NCBI GenBank assembly: GCA_963712715.1
Contig: CAVQJI010000041.1
Location: forward strand, 13,409-77,408
Reading direction: 5' to 3'
DNA: 64,000 nucleotides
DNA from: JAFEDN01 sp963712715
GTDB lineage: Bacteria; Pseudomonadota; Gammaproteobacteria; Coxiellales; Coxiellaceae
Shown: piece after piece, positions 16,455-23,909 of the stretch
Layout of the letters: each line of letters opens with the position of its first letter
Numbering within the stretch: position 1 is the stretch's first letter
Made by a program: the position numbers and the translations under genes
Notes under the pieces: model-generated
Database searches by the model: none
What the model was told of the DNA's origin: nothing
The model's input: the letters and a program-made list of their open reading frames with translations, nothing else

Positions 16455-17953
16455 GTCTGGCTGTTGTGCATAGCCGCGCCAGCGCGGGTATCCAGGCGCC
16501 ACCGGTCATTATCGAAGTCCATTTATCGAAAGGGCTGCCGGGGCTGAGTATTGTCGGATTGCCGGAAACCGCTGTTAAGGAAAGCCGCCACCGCGTTCGC
16601 AGCGCCATTATCAACAGCGGTTTTGAATTCCCGGTGCGGCGTATCACCGTCAATCTGGGACCTGCCGATCTACCCAAAGAAGGCGGCCGTTTTGATTTAC
16701 CGATTGCCTTGGGTATTTTGGCGGCGTCCGGACAAATTCCCACGGAAATTTTGGCGGGATATGAAATTGTGGGAGAGCTGGCGCTTTCCGGGGAAATCCG
16801 ATCCTGCCAGGGAATATTGCCAGTGGCTATTGCTGCGCATCGGGCAGGCCGCCGACTCATTATGCCTCTCGTTAATGTGGAAGAATCTTTACTCATCAGT
16901 GAATTGATCGGATTCGGCGCTCCACATTTGACAGGGGTTTGCGCGCATTTTACCGGGCGTGAATCCTTACCCCGGTCCATTCAGGGTGTTTCTGCTCATG
17001 AATCGCACGCCGGAGAATGGCTGGATTTATCCCAGGTGCACGGTCAGGCGCACGGGCGCAGGGCGCTGGAGATCGCGGCGGCGGGCGGGCACAGTTTACT
17101 CATGGCGGGTCCGCCCGGGTCGGGCAAAACCATGCTGGCTTCGCGCCTGGCGACTATCCTGCCTTCCATGTCTGAAAACGAGGCGCTGGAGGTTGCATCT
17201 GTATATTCCGTAAGCCGGTTGGGGTTTGATTTTCGCCGGTGGCAGTGCCGGCCTTTTCGCGCCCCTCATCACTCAGCGTCCAGCGTGGCGCTGGTCGGAG
17301 GCGGCAATCCCCCGCAACCCGGCGAAATTTCGCTGGCGCACCATGGGGTATTATTCCTGGATGAATTACCGGAATTTAACCGTTCGGTTCTCGAAGGCTT
17401 GCGCGAGCCGCTGGAAGCAGGTTGGGTGACTATTTCGCGGGCCGGACACCAAACCGCCTTCCCGGCAATTTTTCAGTTGGTGGCGGCGATGAACCCTTGC
17501 CCGTGCGGGTATCACGGTGATAGTAAAGGCCGATGCCAGTGTAAACTGGATGAGTTGCGGCGTTATCAACAAAAAATCTCCGGCCCTTTGCTCGATCGAA
17601 TTGACATGCACTTGGCCATTCATGCTCTGCCAACCGCTGTATTAATTGGGCAGTCATCCGTTCAAAATGAAAATAGTGAGAAAGTTAGAAATCGGGTTTG
17701 CGAGGTTCGGGAAATTCAGCGGCAACGGCAGCAAAAGATCAATACGGCTCTTAATGGTGAAGAGATATCTAAATACTGCTGTCTCGATGCGGATAATCAA
17801 CAATTTTTGAGTCACGCCGTCGATACGTTGGGCTTATCCGCCCGCGCTTATCACCGTATTTTGAAACTGGCCCGCACGATCGCTGATATCGGCCATTGCG
17901 ACAGGATTAGCCGTGCACATTTGCAGGAAGCGATCAGCTACCGGCGCGCATGA
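16451..17953 (+). CDS. comM: YifB/ComM family Mg-chelatase-like AAA ATPase
   Basis: 500-residue hexameric helicase-type AAA+ protein. The N-terminal Lon-like domain starts MSLAVVHSRASAGIQAPPV. The Mg-chelatase core carries Walker A GPPGSGKT (about residue 220), the Walker B/sensor stretch GVLFLDELPEFNR and the Cys-containing MNPCPCGYHGD. The C-terminal domain ends with the usual ARAYHRILKLARTIADI. ComM promotes branch migration during natural transformation in Vibrio (established there). It is coupled to ubiK by a 4-bp overlap. The frame is intact; the stop is followed within 7 bp by a palindromic repeat. Confidence 0.93.
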   Translation: MSLAVVHSRASAGIQAPPVIIEVHLSKGLPGLSIVGLPETAVKESRHRVRSAIINSGFEFPVRRITVNLGPADLPKEGGRFDLPIALGILAASGQIPTEILAGYEIVGELALSGEIRSCQGILPVAIAAHRAGRRLIMPLVNVEESLLISELIGFGAPHLTGVCAHFTGRESLPRSIQGVSAHESHAGEWLDLSQVHGQAHGRRALEIAAAGGHSLLMAGPPGSGKTMLASRLATILPSMSENEALEVASVYSVSRLGFDFRRWQCRPFRAPHHSASSVALVGGGNPPQPGEISLAHHGVLFLDELPEFNRSVLEGLREPLEAGWVTISRAGHQTAFPAIFQLVAAMNPCPCGYHGDSKGRCQCKLDELRRYQQKISGPLLDRIDMHLAIHALPTAVLIGQSSVQNENSEKVRNRVCEVREIQRQRQQKINTALNGEEISKYCCLDADNQQFLSHAVDTLGLSARAYHRILKLARTIADIGHCDRISRAHLQEAISYRRA

Positions 17954-17959
17954 CGAATT

Positions 17960-18045
17960 CGTCATTGCGAGCGTGAGCGAAGCAATCCAGTTCGAACTTT
18001 GTAGAAATTTTGTACTGGATTGCTTCGCTCGCGCTCGCAATGACG
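17960..18045. repeat. CGTCATTGCGAGC palindromic repeat, copy 1
   Basis: An 86-bp inverted repeat, arms CGTCATTGCGAGCGTGAGCG.. and ..CGCTCGCAATGACG, with AGCAATCCAG/CTGGATTGCT continuing the stem. It fits exactly between the stop codons of the convergent comM-like and ddl genes and can form a long hairpin, so it may serve as a bidirectional terminator. Other copies are at 23715, 28984 and 47275. Confidence 0.9.
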
Positions 18046-18047
18046 GT

Positions 18048-19028
18048 TTAACTTAATGGCAGTGTCCCCAGGTGGTCCCGGTCCGCCTGCCTTGCGAACG
18101 CGCGTTCCGCCAGCAAACTGACCAGAGCAGGGAAGGAGAGTCCAACTGCCCGGGCGGCGTCCGGGAACAGGCTGGTGGGAGTCATTCCCGGGAGCGTGTT
18201 GACCTCCAGCAAAATGGGTTCGCCCTGTTTTGGGACGACAAAGTCGGCACGCGATAAATCCCGGCAGCCTAAAACCTGATGAGCCAGGATAGCCACTTCC
18301 TGCACCCGCCGGTATTGAGCTTCGGGTAGCGGCGCCGGCAGGACATGTTCGCTTAATCCGGGGGTATAGCGGTGTTCGAAATCATACCAGGTGCCTGGCG
18401 GCGTTTTAATTTCAATGACCGGCAAAGCCTCTGTGGTGTCGCGCTCTAAAATACCCGCGGTGATTTCCGCGCCTATAATCTTTTCTTCCACCAGGACCCT
18501 CGGCCCGAAACCGAAAGCAGTGTACAAACCTTTACGCACTTCCTCAGGGGTACTGGCGAATGAAATCCCGATGCTGGAACCTTCACAGGCGGGTTTTATC
18601 ACCACCTGATCACCAAGCGTTTCTAAAATTTCTTGGGCTTTTTTTTCTAACGATTGCGTCTGGTGGACAACCATGCCCCTGGCGACCGGTAAGCCGTGCA
18701 GCTTAAAAATCTGTTTGGCGAGAATTTTATCCATTGCCAGCACGTTGGCTTCCACACCGCAACCCACGAAAGGAAATCCGCAGATGGTCAGCAACCCTTG
18801 CAGAATCCCGTCTTCTCCCCATTTGCCATGCACCGCAGGGAATACCACATCAGGATTGAGTTTACGCAAAATTTTATCGATCTGGTGGTCCAGTTCAATG
18901 AGATGAACCGATGAATAATTTTCCTGGAGTGCCTTCGCGATGCATTTCGCGGTTGAGCGTGAGACGTCGGCCTCTTTCGAGGGGCCGCCGCAAATGACGG
19001 CTATAGAAAGTTGATGGTTAACGCGCAT
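18048..19028 (-). CDS. ddl: D-alanine--D-alanine ligase
   Basis: ATP-grasp enzyme that makes D-Ala-D-Ala for peptidoglycan, 326 residues. Signatures: AVICGGPSKEADVSRSTA at the N-terminus, PAVHGKWGEDGILQGLL, the ATP-binding VVIKPACEGSSIGI, ILERDTTEALPVIEI, the CRDLSRADFV motif and the terminal metal-binding EVNTLPGMTPTSLFPDAA. The C-terminal end is slightly degenerate (ARQADRDHLGTLPLS) and abuts a palindromic repeat. The gene stands alone rather than in the mur-fts cluster. Together with glmU it shows the organism still makes its own wall precursors. Confidence 0.95.
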   Translation of the reverse strand: MRVNHQLSIAVICGGPSKEADVSRSTAKCIAKALQENYSSVHLIELDHQIDKILRKLNPDVVFPAVHGKWGEDGILQGLLTICGFPFVGCGVEANVLAMDKILAKQIFKLHGLPVARGMVVHQTQSLEKKAQEILETLGDQVVIKPACEGSSIGISFASTPEEVRKGLYTAFGFGPRVLVEEKIIGAEITAGILERDTTEALPVIEIKTPPGTWYDFEHRYTPGLSEHVLPAPLPEAQYRRVQEVAILAHQVLGCRDLSRADFVVPKQGEPILLEVNTLPGMTPTSLFPDAARAVGLSFPALVSLLAERAFARQADRDHLGTLPLS

Positions 19029-19094
19029 GCCCGAATTTTAACATGAGTTTTTGCTATCATCAATGACAATTGTTATGATATTGCGCAAGCAAAA

Positions 19095-19168
19095 GCGCCC
19101 GTAGCTCAGATGGATAGAGCGTCGGCCTCCGAAGCCGAAGGCCACAGGTTCGACTCCTGTCGGGCGCA
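19095..19168 (+). tRNA. tRNA-Arg (anticodon CCG)
   Basis: A full cloverleaf can be drawn: acceptor GCGCCCG/CGGGCGC, D arm GCTC..GAGC, anticodon stem TCGGC/GCCGA with loop CTCCGAA (anticodon CCG), variable loop AGGCC, T arm ACAGG TTCGACT CCTGT, discriminator A. CCA is not encoded. It reads CGG arginine codons. Confidence 0.95.
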
Positions 19169-19243
19169 TTTTTATCACAAACTTTCTTTCTGGGGCTCGG
19201 CCCTTCTATCACACTCACCCATTCAGAGGTCACTGAATATACT

Positions 19244-19272
19244 TTGACATCTTTACACTTTGTATGTACAAT
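19244..19272 (+). promoter_or_regulatory. Promoter of brnTA
   Basis: TTGACA (19244-19249), 17-base spacer, TACAAT (19267-19272). The brnT ATG is at 19278, about where transcription should begin, so the message is probably leaderless. Confidence 0.75.
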
Positions 19273-19277
19273 AAGAT

Positions 19278-19556
19278 ATGCATCTTGAATGGGATAACAA
19301 GAAAAACAAGATTAATTTTGAAAAGCACGGAGTACGCTTTGAGGATGCTTCATGGGTGTTTGACGGAGAAACAATCACCTTTGAAGATGACAGAAAAGAC
19401 TATGGTGAAAGGCGCTATATTACTTTAGGTCTATTGGAGAGGTGGGTTATTGTTGTGGTTCATACTTTACGCAATGATAATGTTCGAATTATTTCTATGA
19501 GGAAAGCTAATGAACGCGAAAAGAAAATCTATTATGAGCGACTTAAAAAAAATTAA
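19278..19556 (+). CDS. brnT: BrnT family toxin
   Basis: 92-residue RelE-fold ribonuclease toxin. The start MHLEWDNKKNKINFEKHGV is the hallmark BrnT N-terminus (EWD..K...N..KHGV.FE.A); DRKDYGERRYITLG and VVHTLRNDNVRIISMRKA complete the family pattern (R/Y/H active region, RIIS.R.A end). Toxicity and neutralisation by BrnA are known from Brucella. The brnA gene overlaps its 3' end in another frame. The ATG has no room for a Shine-Dalgarno sequence after the predicted transcription start. The gene is intact. Confidence 0.92.
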   Translation: MHLEWDNKKNKINFEKHGVRFEDASWVFDGETITFEDDRKDYGERRYITLGLLERWVIVVVHTLRNDNVRIISMRKANEREKKIYYERLKKN

Positions 19557-19791
19557 TCATCTTAAAGATAATGAGATTGACTATTCAGACAGTCCTGAAT
19601 TGGATGATACTTTTTTTACTCGTGAAATAGTCGAGCTCCCCAAAAATAAAGATGTCGTGACACTGAGAGTGGATCATGAAGTTCTTAACTGGTTCAAAAA
19701 ACAGGGTAAGGGGTATCAGACTAAAATGAATGCTGTATTAAAGTCGTATGTTAAAGCTCATAGACAGGAAAAAAGAAAAGTAAATGGTTAA
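19534..19791 (+). CDS. brnA: BrnA family antitoxin
   Basis: Ribbon-helix-helix antitoxin partner of BrnT. I place the start at the ATG at 19534 (MSDLKKINHLKDNE, 85 residues), inside the end of brnT; an in-frame ATG at 19510 would add 8 residues. The middle has the ELDDTFFTREIVELPK segment and the C-terminal RHH domain VVTLRVDHEVLNWFKKQGKG with NAVLKSYVKAH, typical of BrnA. In characterised systems it binds and represses the brnTA promoter. The stop is 5 bases before repeat copy B. Confidence 0.9.
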   Translation: MSDLKKINHLKDNEIDYSDSPELDDTFFTREIVELPKNKDVVTLRVDHEVLNWFKKQGKGYQTKMNAVLKSYVKAHRQEKRKVNG

Positions 19792-19795
19792 ATGT

Positions 19796-20012
19796 CCAGC
19801 AATTCCCGCTGGGTACAGCGGCAATTGCTTCCTATTTATATCCTGCGCTCGGCGGAGCCGATGCTCGGAATGAAGGGGGAGCGCTGCGCGCTGCTCCCCC
19901 TTGCGATCCCCCATCGCGCAAAGAATTTTCTACGAAAATTATTTTTCTTTATGAAAAATTAATCCTATATTTCATCTATTTAAATCCATTTTATTCCCAG
20001 CGGGAATTGCTG
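19796..20012 (+). repeat. Dispersed 'CAATTCCCGCT' TIR repeat, copy B
   Basis: About 217 bp from CCAGCAATTCCCGCT (19796-19810) to AGCGGGAATTGCTG (19999-20012). It contains the same GC-rich hairpin as copy A and an AT-rich second half with a different sequence from A. It begins 5 bases after brnA. Together with copy B' it fills the 19792-20134 gap, which has no gene. Confidence 0.9.
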
Positions 20013-20019
20013 ATAAATG

Positions 20020-20153
20020 TCCAGCGATTCCCACTAAAGGAAAAATCAGCTATATCTGCATGAGATATTGAAATAATTATTTTTCAATATAAATATTTTT
20101 CGCAGAAAATACCTTGCGCCATGGGGGATAATATTCACCGAGAATTGCTGGAC
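20020..20153 (-). repeat. Dispersed 'CAATTCCCGCT' TIR repeat, short inverted copy B'
   Basis: Reverse-oriented, internally deleted copy (134 bp): TCCAGCGATTCCCACT at 20020, the AT-rich half nearly identical to copy A, then a jump to CCGAGAATTGCTGGA. The GC-rich hairpin is missing. Its end encodes the last residues (SSNSR) and stop of ubiB. Confidence 0.85.
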
Positions 20154-21784
20154 GGGAACATCCATGCGAGCAATAATAAAATTGCGCCACCCGCCCAGGG
20201 CCACCAGGCGGCGGAAGGGAACCAGCCGGTGTGGGCGAAGCTGTTTAGGGCTGCCAGCGCCAGCAGAACTCCGCCGGCGCCAAAAATAAAATGCCGCCTT
20301 TTGAGTGTGCGCAGAGACTGTATCGGCGGCTCGATTGATGGCGTTGGCGTTACCTGCGCTAAACGCTTATGTTCCAGAATGGCATATAACAGTTTGGGCA
20401 TTTTAATAATCTGTTCCGCGGTTTCGTAGCCCTCGTCGCGAAGCAGTTTTAATAAATTTTTAGGACTGCGCTGCTCACGAATCCAGCGTTCCATAAAGGG
20501 TTTGGCGGTCGCCCAAATGTCCAGTTGCGGGTAAAGCTGGCGTCCCAGTCCTTCAATACTGAGCAGGGTTTTTTGCAGCAATAATAATTGCGGCTGCACT
20601 TCCATGTTAAAACGTTCAGCGGTCGTAAATAATCGTAACAGTAGTTGCCCGAAGGAAATATCCTGGATCGGTTGCTCAAAGATGGGTTCGCAAACAGTGC
20701 GAATGGCTGCTTCAAATTGCTCCACACGGGTTTGCGGCGGCAACCATCCTGACTCCACGTGCAGGGTAGCGACCTGCCGGTAGTCTCTATCGAGGAAGGC
20801 TAGCAGGTTTTTTGCCAGATAATGATTATCAGAAGGACTCAGGCTGCCGACGATGCCAAAATCCACCACGATAAATTTCGGGTTATCCGGATGAGTGCAA
20901 TCGACGAATAAATTGCCTGGGTGCATGTCAGCGTGAAAAAAATTATCGCGGAATACCTGGGTGAAAAACATTTCCACGCCGGTTTCGGCTAATTTCTTAA
21001 AATTACATTGCCGTTCTCTGAGTAAATCGATATCCGAAATGCGTACGCCGTGAATGCGTTCCATCACCATCACTTGGGTGTGCACATATTCCCAATAAAT
21101 TTTAGGCACGTACAGATTGGGAGAATTGATAAAGTTGCGCCTTAATTGCGAAGCGTTGGCCGCTTCGCGTTGCAAATCCAGCTCGTCGACGATGGTATTT
21201 TCAAATTCGGCGACTAATTCAACCGGATGCAGCCGTTTGCCCTGTGACCAAAATCTTTCTGTTAAACGCGCGACGAAATACATCAGTGCGATATCATGAC
21301 GAATGATCACTGCTATTTTTGGCCTGAGTATTTTCACGACCACGTTCTCGCCATTCGGCAGAGTGGCGGCATGGACCTGGGCAATGGAAGCGGAGGCCAA
21401 TGGCACGTCTTCAAAACTGCCAAACAAAGTGCTAATTTTCGCGCCGAGGTTATTTTCAATCATTTGCCGGGCCTGTTCGCTGGGAAAAGGCGGGGCCTGA
21501 TCCTGAAGCAAAGCCAGTTCATCGGCGATATCCGATGGTAATAAATCGCGGCGGGTAGATAGCAGTTGACCGAATTTAACGAATATAGGACCCAAAGAAC
21601 CCAAAGCGAAACGGATGGATTCTCCTCGCGATCGACTTTTTCTAGCCATCATCCGCCAGGGGTTCACATAAGCGAGAAACCGCACCACCGGATAGCGCGT
21701 CCCCACCACTTCGGGAGTGAACGTATAGCGCATTAAAATTATGTTAATTTGCAGTAACCGAAAAAACTGCGTGATTCTTTTCAT
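20135..21784 (-). CDS. ubiB: UbiB/ABC1-type atypical kinase, ubiquinone biosynthesis
   Basis: 549 residues, close to E. coli UbiB (546). The ABC1 domain shows the KxGQ motif in IFVKFGQLLSTRRDLLP, the Ala-rich loop PLASASIAQVHAATL, VVKILRP, HADMHPGNLFVD and the DFG-like VVDFGIVGSLS. Two hydrophobic segments near the C-terminus anchor it to the inner membrane. UbiB drives aerobic ubiquinone synthesis through an ATPase activity acting on lipid intermediates. It ends FPSSNSR; the last five residues and stop come from repeat copy B'. ubiK in the same window supports a working ubiquinone pathway feeding the oxidase cluster. Confidence 0.94.
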   Translation of the reverse strand: MKRITQFFRLLQINIILMRYTFTPEVVGTRYPVVRFLAYVNPWRMMARKSRSRGESIRFALGSLGPIFVKFGQLLSTRRDLLPSDIADELALLQDQAPPFPSEQARQMIENNLGAKISTLFGSFEDVPLASASIAQVHAATLPNGENVVVKILRPKIAVIIRHDIALMYFVARLTERFWSQGKRLHPVELVAEFENTIVDELDLQREAANASQLRRNFINSPNLYVPKIYWEYVHTQVMVMERIHGVRISDIDLLRERQCNFKKLAETGVEMFFTQVFRDNFFHADMHPGNLFVDCTHPDNPKFIVVDFGIVGSLSPSDNHYLAKNLLAFLDRDYRQVATLHVESGWLPPQTRVEQFEAAIRTVCEPIFEQPIQDISFGQLLLRLFTTAERFNMEVQPQLLLLQKTLLSIEGLGRQLYPQLDIWATAKPFMERWIREQRSPKNLLKLLRDEGYETAEQIIKMPKLLYAILEHKRLAQVTPTPSIEPPIQSLRTLKRRHFIFGAGGVLLALAALNSFAHTGWFPSAAWWPWAGGAILLLLAWMFPSSNSR

Positions 21785-21838
21785 CTGGGTGGTAATCCAT
21801 TAGCTATTAACGGATTATTTTATGCGCGTTACCTGGCA

Positions 21839-21975
21839 AAGTACAGCGGCAATTGCTTCCTATTTATTATCCTGCGCTCGGCGGAGCCGATGCTCGGAAT
21901 TAAGGGGAAGCGCTTCGCGCAGCTCCCCCTTACGATCCCCCATGGCGTAAGGTATTTTATGCGAAAGATATTTTG
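21839..21975 (+). repeat. Dispersed 'CAATTCCCGCT' TIR repeat, truncated copy E
   Basis: Starts at GTACAGCGGCAATTGCTTCC with the outer left end damaged (CCTGGCAAAG), keeps the CCTGCGCTCGGCGGAGCCGA hairpin region and the CCCCCATGGCGTAAGG segment, and fades out after GCGAAAGATATTTT. It overlaps the 3' end of the LRR gene. Confidence 0.75.
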
Positions 21976-23678
21976 CGCAATTCCGAAATGAGATGGTCTT
22001 GATTGTCCCGATATCCCAAACGAGGTCTATGATCATGAAATAACTGAAAGCTGAAAGGAAATTCCCCTTTGGTATAATCCTGAATAATAGAAGTTAATAC
22101 CTCAGGAAAATGCTCTGATAATTCTTTTTTGACCGCTTCAGGATATTGACTTTGAAATAAAGAATTTCTGTTTGTTACAAATTCAAAAATTGTTGTCTCT
22201 AAATGCGCGCTCCCCTCAAATTCTTTTAAAGTCTGATTACCCAGGAAATAGAATATGGCAAAAGAATCAATTTTGTGAGCTGACAATCCCAGTTTCTGTA
22301 TGGATTGATTGAAAGCCAAAGCGATTGCTCCCCAATAAACAATGTCATTAAAACTGAGAGTCAATTTAGTAAAGCGCGAATTTCTAGCTAAAGCAGTCGC
22401 CCCTCTATCACCAAGACTGCACTGACTTAAATCCAGATCGGTTAAAGCAGGGTGATTCGAAAGGGAATCTGCCCCTTCGTCCCTTATTGGATTCTCTCCT
22501 AAATTAAGTATCTCCAAATGAGGGTTCCTTAGAAAATAAGAGGCTCCTTGAGAACTAATTTTGCATTCTATTAAACTCAGGTCAGTTACTGTAGAAATAC
22601 GGGATATCCAATCAGCCCCTTCATCTCCTAAAGGATTATAATCTAATACAAGAGTCTTTAAAGCGAGACAATTTAAAAAGTAAACAGCTTTAATGACGTC
22701 AATATTGCTGTCCGTCAGGTCCAGACTTGTTAAATTGGCGCAGAACGACAAAGCACGAATTCCTTTTCCTTTTAGGGGATTTTCACCTAAATTAAGTGTT
22801 TTCAAAACAGGATTTTTCGAAAGAAAATTCGCCCCGTTAGGGCCAATTTTACACGCCGATAATTCCAAACTGGTTACAGTGGGTTGGAACGACAAGGAGT
22901 GCGCACCTTTATCACGCAGAGGATTGTCACTTAAGACAAGTGTTTTTAAAACAGAATTTTTCGAAAGAAAATCTGCACCTTTGGGGCCAATGTTACACTC
23001 AGCTAAACTCAAACTGGTTACAGTGGGTAGCAACGATAAAGCTTGCGCACCTTCATCCCTTATTTGAGGATTTTCATTTAGATTAAGAGTTTCTAAAACG
23101 TGATATTTCGAAAGAAAACCAACTTTTTTGGAGTCAATTTTACACCGACTTAAAGTAAGACTGGTGATAGTGGAGTTTGACGACAGGGCGTGAAGATTTA
23201 TACCCGCCAGCGGACTATTATATAAAACAAATGTTTTTAAAGCAGAATTATTTAATAAAGAAACAGTGTCTGTAAGTCCCATCCGGCATCGATAAATTTC
23301 CAATTCAGTAAAAGTATAATATTTTAAGAAGTAGGAAATGATTCCATCAGCTATCATACAGTCACGTAAAATCAAAGGGCGGGTTTTCAGAGCAGTAAAA
23401 ATTTCAATTATTTTTAAATTAATAATATCACCAGTTAATTCTAAAGAAGTAAAATTAGGATGTGATTTTAAGTAGCAAAGAACATAAAGAATATCTGCCG
23501 GGTTGAACGTACATTGGAAACGATTTCTTCCAGCCCGTATTGCATCCCATTCTGCAAATTTTTCTTTGTAAATAGATGCGTCTAACTTTAGGGTTTTGGC
23601 ATCTTCTTCTAATTTCGGCAGGTACGTTTCTGAAAAAAAATTTTCTAACATTTGTAGCCCCATGTTTTTTACGTTCAT
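21957..23678 (-). CDS. Leucine-rich repeat protein (ribonuclease-inhibitor type)
   Basis: 573 residues. About residues 95-470 are leucine-rich repeats alternating between LxLxxCKIxxxGAxxLSxNPxL and LxLxxNPLxDxGAxxLS patterns, close to the eukaryotic ribonuclease-inhibitor subclass. Flanking N- and C-terminal domains are helical; the C-terminal FPEVLTSIIQDYTKGEF resembles a motif in the small protein at 6628-7122. There is no signal peptide. Such LRR proteins in intracellular gammaproteobacteria are often secreted effectors (known for other species, inferred here). The start at 23678 lacks a clear ribosome-binding site; a TATAAT lies 5-10 bases upstream. The final residues (RKISFA) fall in repeat copy E. 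Confidence 0.85.
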   Translation of the reverse strand: MNVKNMGLQMLENFFSETYLPKLEEDAKTLKLDASIYKEKFAEWDAIRAGRNRFQCTFNPADILYVLCYLKSHPNFTSLELTGDIINLKIIEIFTALKTRPLILRDCMIADGIISYFLKYYTFTELEIYRCRMGLTDTVSLLNNSALKTFVLYNSPLAGINLHALSSNSTITSLTLSRCKIDSKKVGFLSKYHVLETLNLNENPQIRDEGAQALSLLPTVTSLSLAECNIGPKGADFLSKNSVLKTLVLSDNPLRDKGAHSLSFQPTVTSLELSACKIGPNGANFLSKNPVLKTLNLGENPLKGKGIRALSFCANLTSLDLTDSNIDVIKAVYFLNCLALKTLVLDYNPLGDEGADWISRISTVTDLSLIECKISSQGASYFLRNPHLEILNLGENPIRDEGADSLSNHPALTDLDLSQCSLGDRGATALARNSRFTKLTLSFNDIVYWGAIALAFNQSIQKLGLSAHKIDSFAIFYFLGNQTLKEFEGSAHLETTIFEFVTNRNSLFQSQYPEAVKKELSEHFPEVLTSIIQDYTKGEFPFSFQLFHDHRPRLGYRDNQDHLISELRKISFA

Positions 23679-23714
23679 CTTAAATTATACTCAAAGCGAT
23701 TGAATTTTCGATAT

Positions 23715-23801
23715 CGTCATTGCGAGCGCCAGCGAAGCAATCCAGTACAGAGCGTTGTCTGAAGTACGTGCTGGATTGCTTCGCTGGCGCTCGCAATGAC
23801 G
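23715..23801. repeat. CGTCATTGCGAGC palindromic repeat, copy 2
   Basis: CGTCATTGCGAGCGCCAGCG.. and ..CGCTGGCGCTCGCAATGACG with AAGCAATCCAG inner arms. This copy lies between the divergent LRR and mnmG genes, so it is not only a terminator-position element. Confidence 0.9.
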
Positions 23802-23909
23802 GGTTGAACCTAAAACTCAGGCGCGATGATTATATTACAACTTACCCATTTAATGTAAATTAAGATATAATTCGATAATTTAACAGATAAGAACCAGATA
23901 AGAACAGAT

